Shown: positions 48,010 to 58,541 of the stretch, one piece after another
Layout: each line of letters opens with the position of its first letter
How positions within the stretch are numbered: position 1 is the first letter of the stretch
Assembly (NCBI RefSeq): GCF_000787575.1
Contig: NW_012236506.1
Span: forward strand, 252,225 to 316,224
Source: Acytostelium subglobosum LB1
Lineage: Eukaryota > Evosea > Eumycetozoa > Acytosteliales > Acytosteliaceae
Length of the DNA stretch: 64,000 nt
Reading direction: 5' to 3'
Made by a program: the position numbers and the translations under genes
The notes under the pieces: generated by a model
Databases searched by the model: none
What the model saw: the letters and a program-made list of their open reading frames with translations, nothing else
What the model was told of the DNA's origin: nothing

Positions 48010-49404
48010 ATGGATAACTATCAATTACTTTATAAGTTTATTAATATTATTATTATTATATTAACAATATTGGTATGCTACACATCTGCCGACAAATGTG
48101 AGCTACCTACTCCAATTCCACTCAATGGAACATGTGATTCAACGTAAGTATACCCAATATCCATTGTGTCTGGACCTTGGAAATACTAATCATTTCAATT
48201 AATATTATTATTAATCCAAGATATGATTGTGGATACCCATTTGTATGTTTGAATAGCAAGTGTTCTCAGAGTCCAGAGCAACTGATATCTTGTGCCACAG
48301 ACGATGATTGTGCCAGTCAAGATACAACAATGACTTGTGTACAAGGAAAATGTAAATTGTTGTCAACCAATGGTGAGCATTGTAGTAATTCAAGTGATTG
48401 TGCTCCAATTACAGATGGCAACAGTACTTGTTCATCAGATATGTTATGTGTCGCTGATAAATGTCGTAGTGATGATGATTGTGGACTTGGATATCATTGT
48501 AACCGTGATAAGAAGTGTGTCAAGTCCACTTCATCTCCAGGATGTACTCGAGATGCTATGTGTCCATTTGACATGGCATGCAGTCGTAGCAAATGTGTCA
48601 AGAAGTTCTCTGGCTCCATCGGAGCACCATGTCAGAGTTATGAACAATGCAATCTATTCGATGGTGTTGCTGTAAGTACTACCTTATCGACTCATACATG
48701 CATTGATTGATTAACTAACGAACAATCATAGTGTGACAAGATGGCAGGCATTTGCAAGAAGGATCAGTATAGTGGTCATGACTGCTACATGAGTTCAGAG
48801 TGTGGCACAGGCGAATGTAGATGCAATGGAGAGTCAAAGAAGTGTGTGTCCTACGGTAGTGCACTTCCAATCCCAGCATGTCGCGACCTGTTTTATGTAT
48901 GTACCCTATCCTACCAAAACCTACCCTTTGGTCAGTTCACTAACAATCCAATTAATCAATCACTATCAAACCTAGAATGTGTCACAATGTATCATTAATA
49001 ATGGATGTACAAGGATGTTGAATGGCACTTGTCCACAATGCTACATGCCTTGGATGTGTTATAGATATACATGTTATGCAGCTCAGGCTTGGAACCCTTT
49101 GAAGAGTGCATTGGCATCGATGTGTGGAGAGTTGGTTGAAGGAGGAACCACAGCACATTTTGATCTATCTGGTCTGAATGATGGTGAAGTGCCCGTTGGA
49201 CATGTTGGTGCCGGTCCATCATTCGTTGACAATACCAACTACAACTACACTGCTGATGAACAGAGTCTTAACCTCAACTCCAACTCCAACTCTTACTTCA
49301 ATTCGTCGTCTAATGCACCCATAAGTCTACACAGAGTGTACTCTAACTCTTATTCATTGGCACTTATTTGGTTAATGTTAATAACTATTCTCATTATAAT
49401 GTAA
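48010..49404 (+). CDS. Secreted Cys-rich (Dickkopf-like) GPI-type surface protein
   Basis: Exons 48010-48143, 48221-48671, 48732-48896 and 48976-49404 join in phase to 392 residues. An N-terminal signal helix (FINIIIIILTILVCYTSA) leads into a series of small Cys modules of the type C-x-S-D-x-x-C-x-x-G-x-x-C (DDDCGLGYHCNRDKKC, NSSDCAPITDGNSTC, SSECGTGECRCNGESKKC). These recall Dickkopf/colipase-like disulfide knots known in other dictyostelid proteins. A Ser/Asn-rich stalk and a terminal hydrophobic segment (ALIWLMLITILIIM) without a cytosolic tail suggest a GPI anchor. A cell-surface or matrix role is inferred; no ligand is known. Confidence 0.8.
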
Positions 49405-49980
49405 ACTATAAACTATTATCAAATATATATATTTAACTTTGCAAAAGAGTATTCTGTTGTACAATGTACCGAATACCCGGGCGGTTGCGCTCGGGTGATT
49501 TTTCGGGTGTAATGATCTTCATTCGAATTTGATTGTCGTTTTTGCATGATGCAATTGATGGGCTGGCCATCATGATTGTCTGTTTTGACTTGTGGTAAAA
49601 GGACGAAGGTCCCAAGTGTGGTTGGTGGTAGTTGATGGCCCACCTCGTCAATTGATAATTGTATCAGATTCATCTTAACAACCATGATAATGGGCGAGAG
49701 TATGGGCTAATACTCTATCCATCTGTCTCTCTTTAAATGTGTGTTTGTATGAATGAGTCACTGACCCTTTGGTGATTGAAGATGTAAAGGGAACGAATGC
49801 TCCACCAACGAATCGTAAAGATACTGAAAAGAATTAGTATTAATCAACGTTGGGAAAGAGCCATACCATCTTCCAATTGTAAGTAAACTTAATAATCACT
49901 CTACTCATTCTCTTGAAGTTGGCATAGTTGTTGTCTATTATTATTTAGATAGTTATAACATTTATACATATATTTAAATA
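49405..49980. other. Intergenic region with GC-rich hairpin
   Basis: 576 bp before the desaturase. ACCCGGGCGGTTGCGCTCGGGT at about 49476-49497 could fold into a 7-bp stem with one mismatch, in otherwise AT-rich DNA, and CGGGTG recurs at 49503. An 88-codon minus-strand frame crosses it but lacks other support. A small RNA is possible but unproven. Confidence 0.35.
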
Positions 49981-51440
49981 ATGGTTGCTGCTGGAAAATT
50001 ATACTCTTGGGCAGAGTTGGCCAAGCATAACACTGAGGAAGACTGTTGGGTCGCAATCGATGGCAAAGTATATGATATCACAAAGTATGTATATTCATAC
50101 TCACCCCAGATATTACAACCTCCATCACAACTTACTTACTAACTTACGATGTTATTATTATTAGATGGCTCCCAATACATCCAGGTGGCAAGAATATACT
50201 GTTGTTGTCAGCAGGTCGTGATGTGACCAACTTGTTTGAAAGTTACCATTTGGTCTCTGATAAGCCACAGGCTTTGTTGGAGAAATACCAAGTGGGAGTT
50301 GTGTCGACATTGGAGCATCCAAAGTATGTGGTCAAGAGCAAGTTCTACGCCACTCTCAAGGAGCGAGTCCGTGCACACTTTAAGAACACAGCACAGGACC
50401 CACAGTCATCTGTGGCCACTCTCACTCGTGTGGCACTGGTCATTCTCTTCCAAATTGCCATGTACTATGTGTCAGTGTTCACCACTACCAACTTCCTCGT
50501 GTGTTGCGTCCTTGCTCTCCTTCATGGCTTTGCTGAGACCATGTTGGCCATGCATCTGATGCACGACGCCTGTCACGCTGCACTCTCACACAACCCAACA
50601 GTGTGGAAGTGGTTGGGATACCTGTTCGATATGATGTCAGGTGCCTCGTTCTACGCATGGAACCATCAACACGTCGTAGGCCATCATCTGTACACTAACG
50701 TCCGTGGATCCGACCCAGATGTTGGAGAGGCCGAGTTTGACTTCCGTATTGTCACACCATACACTCCACGTCTATGGTTCCACAAGTACCAACACATCTA
50801 TGCACCAATCCTCTATGGTCTCTACGCCTTCAAGACTCGTGTCTGGGACTTTGATGCCTTTGTCAGAAAGTTCAACGGACCAATCCGTGTCAACGACCCA
50901 CAATCAGGTGATCTAAGCTTCTACCTGTTGGGCAAGTTGTTCTTTGTCGTCTTCCGCGTCGTTCTGCCATTGGCCTACCACGACTTTACCAAGGCTGCAA
51001 TCTATTTTGTCCTGTCCGAGCTGGTCTTTGGATACTGGCTTACCTTCACCTTCCAGGTGTCACACATTGCTGGCAATCTTACATTCTACGGCACACCAGG
51101 CAAGCCAGAGGAGCCATCAGAGTTTGATGAGGACTGGGCCGTCTCCCAGATGAAGACCACTCAAGACTACGCACATGGTTGCGTGTTGACCAACTTCCTC
51201 ACTGGAGGTCTTAACCACCAGGTCGTTCACCATCTATTCCCATCGATTGCGCAAGACTACTATCCACAACTGGTGCCAATCGTCAAGGATGTCTGCAAGC
51301 AATTCAACATCACATATCATATCCGCGACAACTTCAAGGATGCATTCCAATCACACATTGACCATCTCTACCACATGGGCAATGATCCAGCCTTTGTACA
51401 GCTTCCATTGTCAAACAAAAACACAAAGAAGAGCAACTAA
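49981..51440 (+). CDS. Cytochrome b5-fused front-end (delta-5-type) fatty acid desaturase
   Basis: Exons 49981-50084 and 50165-51440 join in phase to 459 residues. The N-terminal cytochrome b5 domain has its heme motif HPGG at about 40-43, split from its first half by the intron. The membrane desaturase part has His boxes [13 protein letters not shown] and a third with QVVHH, in which Gln replaces the first His, the mark of front-end desaturases. Hydrophobic segments flank the boxes ([16 protein letters not shown]). It acts in the ER on acyl chains, taking electrons through its own b5 domain. Length and motifs fit the Dictyostelium delta-5 enzymes FadA/FadB; regiospecificity cannot be read from sequence. 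Confidence 0.93.
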
Positions 51441-52151
51441 ATAAAGGTTATATTATTATTATTATTATTATTTGTATGTATGTGTGTATGTATATGTAAG
51501 TATGTATGTTATTAAGAATAAATGAGTGAGTGTGAGTACCTTTGTACATGATAGGTGGTGATGGATGGACATTCACTACCCCCCCATATGGTAAGTTGTA
51601 GATGCGAATGTGTCTTGAAATGGTAATAGGGTTGTGTCTGTTCTGTTGTCCCACCACACTTATTCCTCTAGAGATACAAACACATACACACACTTATGTT
51701 CTTTGATTCCTTAATATATATCCTTATCCTTTCAGATGACCATCAGTCAATGTAGATGTGTGTTATGTGTTATTCATTCATGCTCACAGATACAGCTCAT
51801 CGATGTTAACCAGTGATGATGTCGATGTCGATGCATTGATTGATTGTGATTGATTGATTGAATGAATGAATGATGTTGTTGATGATGTCGTGTTGGTGTG
51901 GACAACTAAAATACATCATGTGTCCTCTCGCTCCATCGATGGATCATGCAATGCTCAATTAGCAGTCCAGCGTCCAGTCCAGTCCAGCTATCCAGCCAGC
52001 CAGCCAAGCCAGCCAGCCACACCAATCCACATCACGATCCAAAGACATCCAACACATCTTCAATCAACATTACAATCAATCATACTTTATAGCTATCTAT
52101 CTATTTATCTATCTATCTTCCTTAATTGCTAGTTAGAGGAAAAGATAAAAG
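51441..52151. other. Long 5' flank of the cAMP-receptor-like gene
   Basis: 711 bp without a believable gene. It holds ATT repeats after the desaturase stop (51449-51472, probable poly(A)-signal region), a CCCCCC tract (51580), a CCAG tandem repeat (51963-52020) and a TATC microsatellite (52091-52118) just before the start codon. Confidence 0.4.
51963..52020 (+). repeat. CCAG/CCAGT short tandem repeat
   Basis: CAGTCCAG units, then CCAGCCAGCCAGCC with one CCAAG variant, fill about 58 bp. It lies about 130 bp before the crl-like start, probably in the 5' untranslated leader. It is notably GC-rich for a spacer. Confidence 0.75.
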
Positions 52152-53305
52152 ATGACACAATCCCAATCAATGGACCCTGCAGCGGAGGTACAAATCGAGG
52201 TGCTCTATATAGTACTGGTGTTTGCTGATATTACATCGATCTTGGGTGCACTCACTGTGCTTATCTCATTCTGGCGTCTAAAGTTGCTGAGAAATCATGT
52301 CACTCGCATCATCTCCTACTTCTGCATCACCTCATTCATCAAGGATTCAATTGGACTGATACTCACATTGACCGGAGCCTCAAGTTTCAATTCATTCTCC
52401 TGTATCCTCTACTCAATCGTCATTACTTATGGCAGTCTAAGTTGCTGGCTTTGGACTCTTTGTCTTGGTAAGTAGTAGTTCTCCACACTGTTGATGTGCA
52501 CGATGATACTGACTCACTGACATCCAATGAATGCCAATCAGCCATTAGCATCTATTTGTTGATTGTAAAGAGATACCAGGAAGCCGAGAAGTTGGAGAAG
52601 TACTACTTCTTTGTGTGCTGGGGCATTCCAATTGCTCCAACAGTTGTGATGTTGGCCAAAGACACGGTGGAGTACTTGGGAAGTTGGTGCTGGATTGGCG
52701 ATGACTATTCAAACTACAGATTCGGCCTGTTCTACATACCATTCTTTGTTATCTTTGCCCTGTCCGCCATCCTCGTCGGTCTTACAATGCGCTACACCTA
52801 CCAAGTCATCCACCAGGGTGTCTCTGAGAACAAGGACAAGCATGGCACCTACCAATTCAAGCTAGTCAACTATATTATAGTATTCCTTATCTGTTGGATA
52901 TTCGCCGTTGTCAACAGAATACTCAACTCTCTTGGCCACTACCCGTACGCCATCAATCTGCTGCACACCTACTTTAGTGTATCTCATGGATTCTACGCCA
53001 GCTGTGTGTTTGTGTACAACAATCCTCTGCTGTGGCGCTATATTGCCGCCAGGGTGTTGGGCATGTTTGCGCTGTGTGGATGCTGTGTCGAGCGATTCAA
53101 ACGTCTGGACAGGAACAAGAACAACAACAACCAGTCACCCTACAGCTCGAGTCGTGGTGCCAACAACAAGAACAACATCGACATGGAAGATAACCCCAAC
53201 TACGAAGAGGATGTCATTGAGGAGGCAGCCGCCGACCCAACGGGAGCAGACACCATCCCGCACAGCGGTGGTGGCCATCACCCATCCGCTGGAGGTGAGG
53301 CATAA
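52152..53305 (+). CDS. cAMP-receptor-like GPCR (crlA type)
   Basis: Exons 52152-52467 and 52542-53305 join in phase to 359 residues. Seven membrane segments are present and the text closely follows Dictyostelium crl proteins: [34 protein letters not shown] (crossing the intron), [59 protein letters not shown] and a closing [20 protein letters not shown]. The C-terminal tail is Asn/Ser-rich and acidic. Known crl receptors affect growth and development; the ligand is not established. The start was chosen as the first ATG before helix 1. Confidence 0.92.
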
Positions 53306-53842
53306 ATGGACGACAGGTCGCATCATCATGGGCTGGGTTGCGGTACAGATGCATTGAGAAGCATTAGTGGCACCAGGCCAATGTAATAAACTTGTAGCAT
53401 TAATCAATCAGATTCGTCGCCCCAGTCGTGATTGACTGTCAATCAAACATTTAGTGGGCCACACAAACTCACATTCTATGATTGGCAAATTGAAAGAGTT
53501 GTTCAGTAATCTTCACAAAGAGAAATCCCATCAACTAGTACAACAACAACGACTACAACTACAACTACAACTACGAGTACTACATTACATACACCGATAC
53601 AAATCATAAATGCATTGTCAGTCAATGCATCAAGCCAAACACTTAAATAGTTAGTAGTGTAGTAATATTAATACAATCAATTTGTTTATTATACTTATTA
53701 TTACAATATTATTGGAACTGGAAGGTTCAAGATATATCTCTAAGTAAGCACGACTTTGTGAGGAAGAAGGAAAAGAATGCCAAGCTAAAGGAGTAGACCA
53801 AAAATACGATGAGACTGATGCTAAATTGCTCACTTCAATACT
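53306..53842. other. Intergenic region
   Basis: 537 bp after the crl-like gene. It contains AATAA near 53384, a CAACTACAACTACAACTAC tract (53549-53573) and AT-rich DNA. No clear gene. Confidence 0.3.
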
Positions 53843-54606
53843 CTAGATATGACAACTAATCCCATCAACAACACTACACATGATAAAGTAGACGCCATCC
53901 ATTGTCTTTGAACTGCTTGGTGTGGAGTTTGATCGAGAACTATCCGTCCAATCAGATGGCGTATCCCTTTGTAACTTTACCAAGATCTCTGCCACTTGGG
54001 CCGTTGTTGGCGGTCGTGGTAGTATGAACCTGCCTCCTTCAGAGCCCAGCCTGATCCATTTAATGATGGTACCCCTGCACCTGATCCATAGTACCTGGTT
54101 GATAACCGCCATATCGCTGGTAAGGTGCTGAGGAAGGGATAGTCTTTCGGCTTGATCATTGTCTTTTGTATTGATATCTTGAACATAACCAAGTAGTTTC
54201 TCGACTTTATAGCGTCTATTACTACCCTGTCCAAGAATTTCAATGTAATACAAATAATTAGACATGAACCAATATGATTGGTATGGAATCAGTTGTATTC
54301 CATGCTGATACTACTAATAATACACCACCTCTACTGTAAATAGATAATCCACCATTTAATTTATCGCTAGCAGGCAATATAGATTTGACATTGGGTTCCT
54401 CTACCTAATTGCTCAAGGTGTAAATCAATTCAAGGGTAAATATTATTTGTCTCCATTTTGTACTACACTTCCTCCTCTAGGTCGGACAGCCACAACATCT
54501 CGGGTACTCTGGCGTTGGCAATGGCACTTCCCCTCACTCTCCAGCAACCGCAAATCCAAGATGTTGTGACTGTCCACATAGGGCCCCCAAACCCTGGAGC
54601 AACTAA
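53843..54606. other. Unclear region: possible decayed or unusually spliced gene
   Basis: On the minus strand an ORF of 140 codons runs 54265-53843. However, coding-like features are spread over all three minus frames: APYQRYGGYQPGTMDQ in one, TRYYGSGAGVPSLNGSG in another, and a GPI-like hydrophobic end (STLSCVVLLMGLVVISRVL) in a frame different from the Ser-rich stretch just before it. On the plus strand, 54481-54606 follows a good TAG acceptor and encodes 41 residues ending CCDCPHRAPKPWSN*, faintly like the start of an ArfGAP zinc finger. I cannot build one satisfactory model. A pseudogene, a sequencing-error-rich gene, or chance frames are all possible. Confidence 0.3.
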
Positions 54607-54631
54607 TCGATGTCCTGTCCATTCCAACCAT

Positions 54632-56216
54632 TTAGGTGAACTTTATGAGATAGTAGGCCTTCTTGCCCGATCGCAGATGAACAAAGTCGTTGCATATTAA
54701 ATCGCCTGGCTCGATGACCTGGTCAAATGTCTTGACAGGCTCGCCATTAATGTATATCGATTGATTCTTGAGAAGGAGTTTGGCTTGGTTCTTTGACATG
54801 CCAGACACTTGAACAAACAGATTGAGCACTGTTGTTTGCTTGTCCCCACCGCCGACGTGCATTGATCGAGGCATCTTGATTGCGTTGACACCATTCAACA
54901 GTCGACCAATCTCCTTTGTCTCACTTTCTGATCCACCAGTCATAAGCTTGTCGCCAAACAACAGACTGGTCGTGTTGATGGCCTCGTCCAGACCCTTCCT
55001 GCCATGTACCAACTCTGTGACACACTCGGCAAGCTTCCTCTGTCCCAGTCTGAGATGTGGCTCAGCAGCGTGTTGCTTGACCACAGCAGCGATCTCCTCC
55101 AAAGAGAGGAAGGTGAAGTACTTGAGCAGCTTATCAACATCCTCGTCGGCAATCTGGATAAAGTATTGGTAGAAGTTGTAGGGACTGGTCCTCTGAGGCG
55201 ACAGCCAAATGGAGTTGCCCTCACTCTTGCCCAACTTCTTGCCCTGGCTGTTGGTCAGCAATGGGATGGTGATGCCATATGCCTGCTTGTTGAGCTTCTT
55301 CTTGATGAGATCGCAGCCATCAGTGATGTTGCCCCACTGATCCGAGCCTCCAATCTGGATGACGCATCCATGTGTCTTGTGAAGATGAACATAGTCATTG
55401 GCTTGGAACAGTGAGTAACAGAACTCTGGCAGACTGATGCCCGTGCCACTGCTCTCATCATCGTTCAACACCAGATGCTTCTTGCCGTCCTGCTCAATCA
55501 TAGTACCGACACGATTGTTTACAAAGTCCTTCCTCAGCATCGATCCGACCCTAAAGTACCTCGCGGTATCCCTAAAGAAATCAATGATTGACAAGTTCTT
55601 GCTCCAATCAATGTTGTTGACAATGGTCGCGTCATTACCAAGTATCGCTGCAATGTTCTCGCTTGATGTGGTAGTATGTGTCAGTCTTGTGGTCGACCTT
55701 CCTAGCAAGGTCATTCAATCACCAACAAACATACCGTATATGTGATGTGTTGTCGACGACGAATGATGTGTCGAGTTGTGGACGCTCAGTGGACTTACCA
55801 CTGGGGTCACCTATTAGGCCTGTGGCACCACCGAGCAGTGCTACAGGCTTGTGTCCACTGCGTTGAAAGTGTAACAAAGCCATCAACATCAACAAGTTAC
55901 CAATGTGTAGACTGTCTGCTGTTGGATCAAAGCCTGCATACAACGCTATTGGTTGACTTGTGAGCTTTATCAACTCCTCCTCATTTCCTGTCATCTGGTA
56001 TACAAAGCCTCTCGACTTTAATGTTGTTATAACATTGTTGACATTGTTGACATTGTTGTTGTTGTTGGGCAAGGTCGCGGTGGATGTGGCGGTCGTGTAG
56101 CTGCGACACACTCTTGAGCCTGTGACTACGCTTTGATGTTGATGTAATGTAGTCGATGCATGTCTAATGAGATTGATACATCTACTATCTAATGTTTGTT
56201 TAACTATCCTATACAT
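54632..56216 (-). CDS. Tyrosyl-tRNA synthetase, mitochondrial (bacterial type)
   Basis: Exons 56216-55735 and 55697-54632 join in phase to 515 residues. The acceptor AG at 55698-55699 is the only one nearby that restores the frame. The first ~45 residues are basic/Thr-rich, followed by an Asn-Val repeat ([12 protein letters not shown]), fitting a mitochondrial presequence. Class I motifs: HIGN at about 104-107 (HIGH) and KLGKS (KMSKS). Tyrosine-site text is bacterial in kind ([28 protein letters not shown]). A C-terminal S4-like domain ([36 protein letters not shown]) completes it. The start is the first ATG in frame; sequence upstream has none. It is divergent from the FNIP gene (201 bp). 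Confidence 0.94.
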
Positions 56217-56417
56217 TGTTGTTGTTTGAATCGATGAATGAGACACAGACACAATGTTCGTGGACAAGACGAGTTCACCAAAGTCAAAGCGCGAGGTCCA
56301 CCTTTTTCATTATTGAGGGAAGATCATTCATTAGCCAAGAGACACCAACACACTCATACAGATACAGATTCTTACACATACATACATACATAACATACAC
56401 ATACATTGATTACATGC

Positions 56418-58382
56418 ATGACGAACCTATTTGACTCGATACCATTGTTACTTGTAGGACGTGTGTTTGACTGTGTACGCGATGATCATGCTGTAGACGC
56501 AGTCAGTTTCGGTCTGAGTTGCAAACGATTGTTTGGAGTGATGAGCAAGAGAATGCCTCAATTGCACTTCAAGCGTGATACTCAACTGCTGCGAAATGCA
56601 ACTAGTATCGCAAGTTGCAAGAGTACGGTCGACCTGCCGCCAACCCTCACCGATCTCACCTTTGACGACAAGTTCAATCAACCGATTGCAATGGGTGCAC
56701 TTCCAAACTCGTTGACAGAGCTACGTTTTGGCCAAGACTTTTCTAGGATACTCCTGCCCGGCACTCTTCCACCAGCCATCACCAGCCTTGGCTTTGGAGT
56801 ATACTATCACCAGCAGATCCCCGTAAACACTCTGCCTGCGTCCTTGCTCACACTCACACTGGACAGCTACTATTACCCATGTCCAATACTACCTGGAGCA
56901 CTGCCATCGTCACTCACCACGCTGATATTCAACTCAACCAGTCCCCACGGCATTGTCACGCCCTTCATTGTTGAGGGATCACTGCCCTCATCACTGCGGA
57001 CACTCGCTCTACCATATTGGTACAATCAACCGCTGACCAAAGGTATACTTCCGTCGTCACTAACGACGCTTACAATCGGTGGATGTTATAATCAAGACTT
57101 GCCACCAGGAGTTCTGCCTGCATCCCTCGAGACGCTGTCATGGGGCACTCCAATCGAGAAGATGAACCAATTCAATCGGCCACTCGTACCTGGATCCCTT
57201 CCAGCTGGGCTGCGTAGTCTAACGTTCAGCTGTCGATTCAATCAAGAAATCCATCCAGAGACCCTACCCTCTTCGCTCACATCTTTGACATTTGGAGTGC
57301 TCTTCAATCAACAACTGAAGCCCGGCATACTTCCACTTTCACTCAAGAAGTTAACATTTGATAAGCAATCACAATATAGTCAACAATTTATGGTTGGTTC
57401 ATTGCCAAACAGTCTAGTCGAGATTAACTTTGGCAATAGGTTCACCAAATATCAACTCACGGTTGGCACATTGCCAACATCCCTCACGTCGTTATCATTT
57501 GGTGAATACAACTTTCCACTCGAAGATGGACTGTTGCCAAACTCACTGCTCACATTGACAATTGGAGAGACGTTCAACTGGATCATCAGTCAAGGAAATC
57601 TACCAAATTCATTACAATCGCTCACGATGAACTACACAATGCCTCTCTCGCCAGGCACGCTTCCAAGGTCACTCACTCTTCTGGACGTTGGCAACGGCTA
57701 TAATTTTGAAATTCTTCCTGGGATGCTACCTGACACACTTACTGACCTAAGCCTTGGCTTTCGGTTCTCTTTCATCTTGTCCGCCAATGTCTTACCGTCA
57801 TCACTCAAGAGGTTAAAAATTGGCTATTACTACAATCATCCAGTCTCGTCAACTGTACTCCCAAGCAGTGTCACTCATCTTGTGTTGCCCGATAGTCAAA
57901 GACTAATATACATCACACCGTCAGTACAGTCGGTGGAGATTGAGCAAACCCTCACCATGGACCTCCGATTATCATTGTGCACAGCTCATCTTAAGTCCTT
58001 GTGTGTCTACCTCAAGCCTCAGATATTCAACGCCGAAGTGATGCACTATCAATATATTAAGTATGTCGCGTCACTGTTGGAGTCATTCCCCAACGTATCC
58101 AACTTCGAGGCTAGGATACCATATAATGTCTCTGGAATTACAGGTCAACACAACGTTCATCTGCGCTACATCAACGAAACACAAGCCATCTGTGTTGTCA
58201 GTCGTCCAAAGGTTCTTACAGCAGTTGCCAAGTACACGCTTATTATCTATGACAAGAATAGCAAAGTCAATGCTCCTCCTGTGGAGAAGCCAACCTCTAC
58301 AGTGCAGATGTACCGAACTATCGGAGCTGATCGACCGCCTGGATTCCAACTATATGTGCCAACAAATAGTAGCAGTTCATGA
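56418..58382 (+). CDS. FNIP-repeat protein, third copy
   Basis: A single exon of 654 residues. The N-terminal F-box-like region (SIPLLLVGRVFDCVRDDHAV, SFGLSCKRLFGVMSKRMPQL) is distinct from the tandem pair at 28-32 kb. About twenty FNIP-type repeats follow (FNQPIAMGALPNSLTELRFG, YNQPLTKGILPSSLTTLTIG, FNQEIHPETLPSSLTSLTFG), more regular than in the pair. The C-terminal domain (VHLRYINETQAICVVSRP) differs as well. It therefore belongs to another FNIP subfamily and is not a recent copy of the pair. The ATG at 56418 was chosen because it precedes the F-box-like helix; an earlier ATG at 56414 is in another frame. Confidence 0.9.
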   Translation: MTNLFDSIPLLLVGRVFDCVRDDHAVDAVSFGLSCKRLFGVMSKRMPQLHFKRDTQLLRNATSIASCKSTVDLPPTLTDLTFDDKFNQPIAMGALPNSLTELRFGQDFSRILLPGTLPPAITSLGFGVYYHQQIPVNTLPASLLTLTLDSYYYPCPILPGALPSSLTTLIFNSTSPHGIVTPFIVEGSLPSSLRTLALPYWYNQPLTKGILPSSLTTLTIGGCYNQDLPPGVLPASLETLSWGTPIEKMNQFNRPLVPGSLPAGLRSLTFSCRFNQEIHPETLPSSLTSLTFGVLFNQQLKPGILPLSLKKLTFDKQSQYSQQFMVGSLPNSLVEINFGNRFTKYQLTVGTLPTSLTSLSFGEYNFPLEDGLLPNSLLTLTIGETFNWIISQGNLPNSLQSLTMNYTMPLSPGTLPRSLTLLDVGNGYNFEILPGMLPDTLTDLSLGFRFSFILSANVLPSSLKRLKIGYYYNHPVSSTVLPSSVTHLVLPDSQRLIYITPSVQSVEIEQTLTMDLRLSLCTAHLKSLCVYLKPQIFNAEVMHYQYIKYVASLLESFPNVSNFEARIPYNVSGITGQHNVHLRYINETQAICVVSRPKVLTAVAKYTLIIYDKNSKVNAPPVEKPTSTVQMYRTIGADRPPGFQLYVPTNSSSS

Positions 58383-58541
58383 TGAGCAACAACAATATCA
58401 ATCAATATTATAAAATGCGACCTCCTCCTCCTTGAGCGAGGGCATCGACTTCTTCCATCACAATCCATCTATTCTTGTTTCCACTGGTATGGGGAATGAT
58501 TACAGCTGTATTGATTGAGTTTGATCGCCTTGCTTGGTCAA

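Noticed and set aside
49419-49685. 88-codon minus-strand frame before the desaturase
   Set aside because: No recognisable domain, crosses the GC-rich hairpin, and no splice partners or promoter context; composition does not distinguish it from chance.
56218-56267. Upstream extension of the tyrosyl-tRNA synthetase
   Set aside because: It begins with TTG, not ATG; the first in-frame ATG at 56216 already precedes a suitable presequence.
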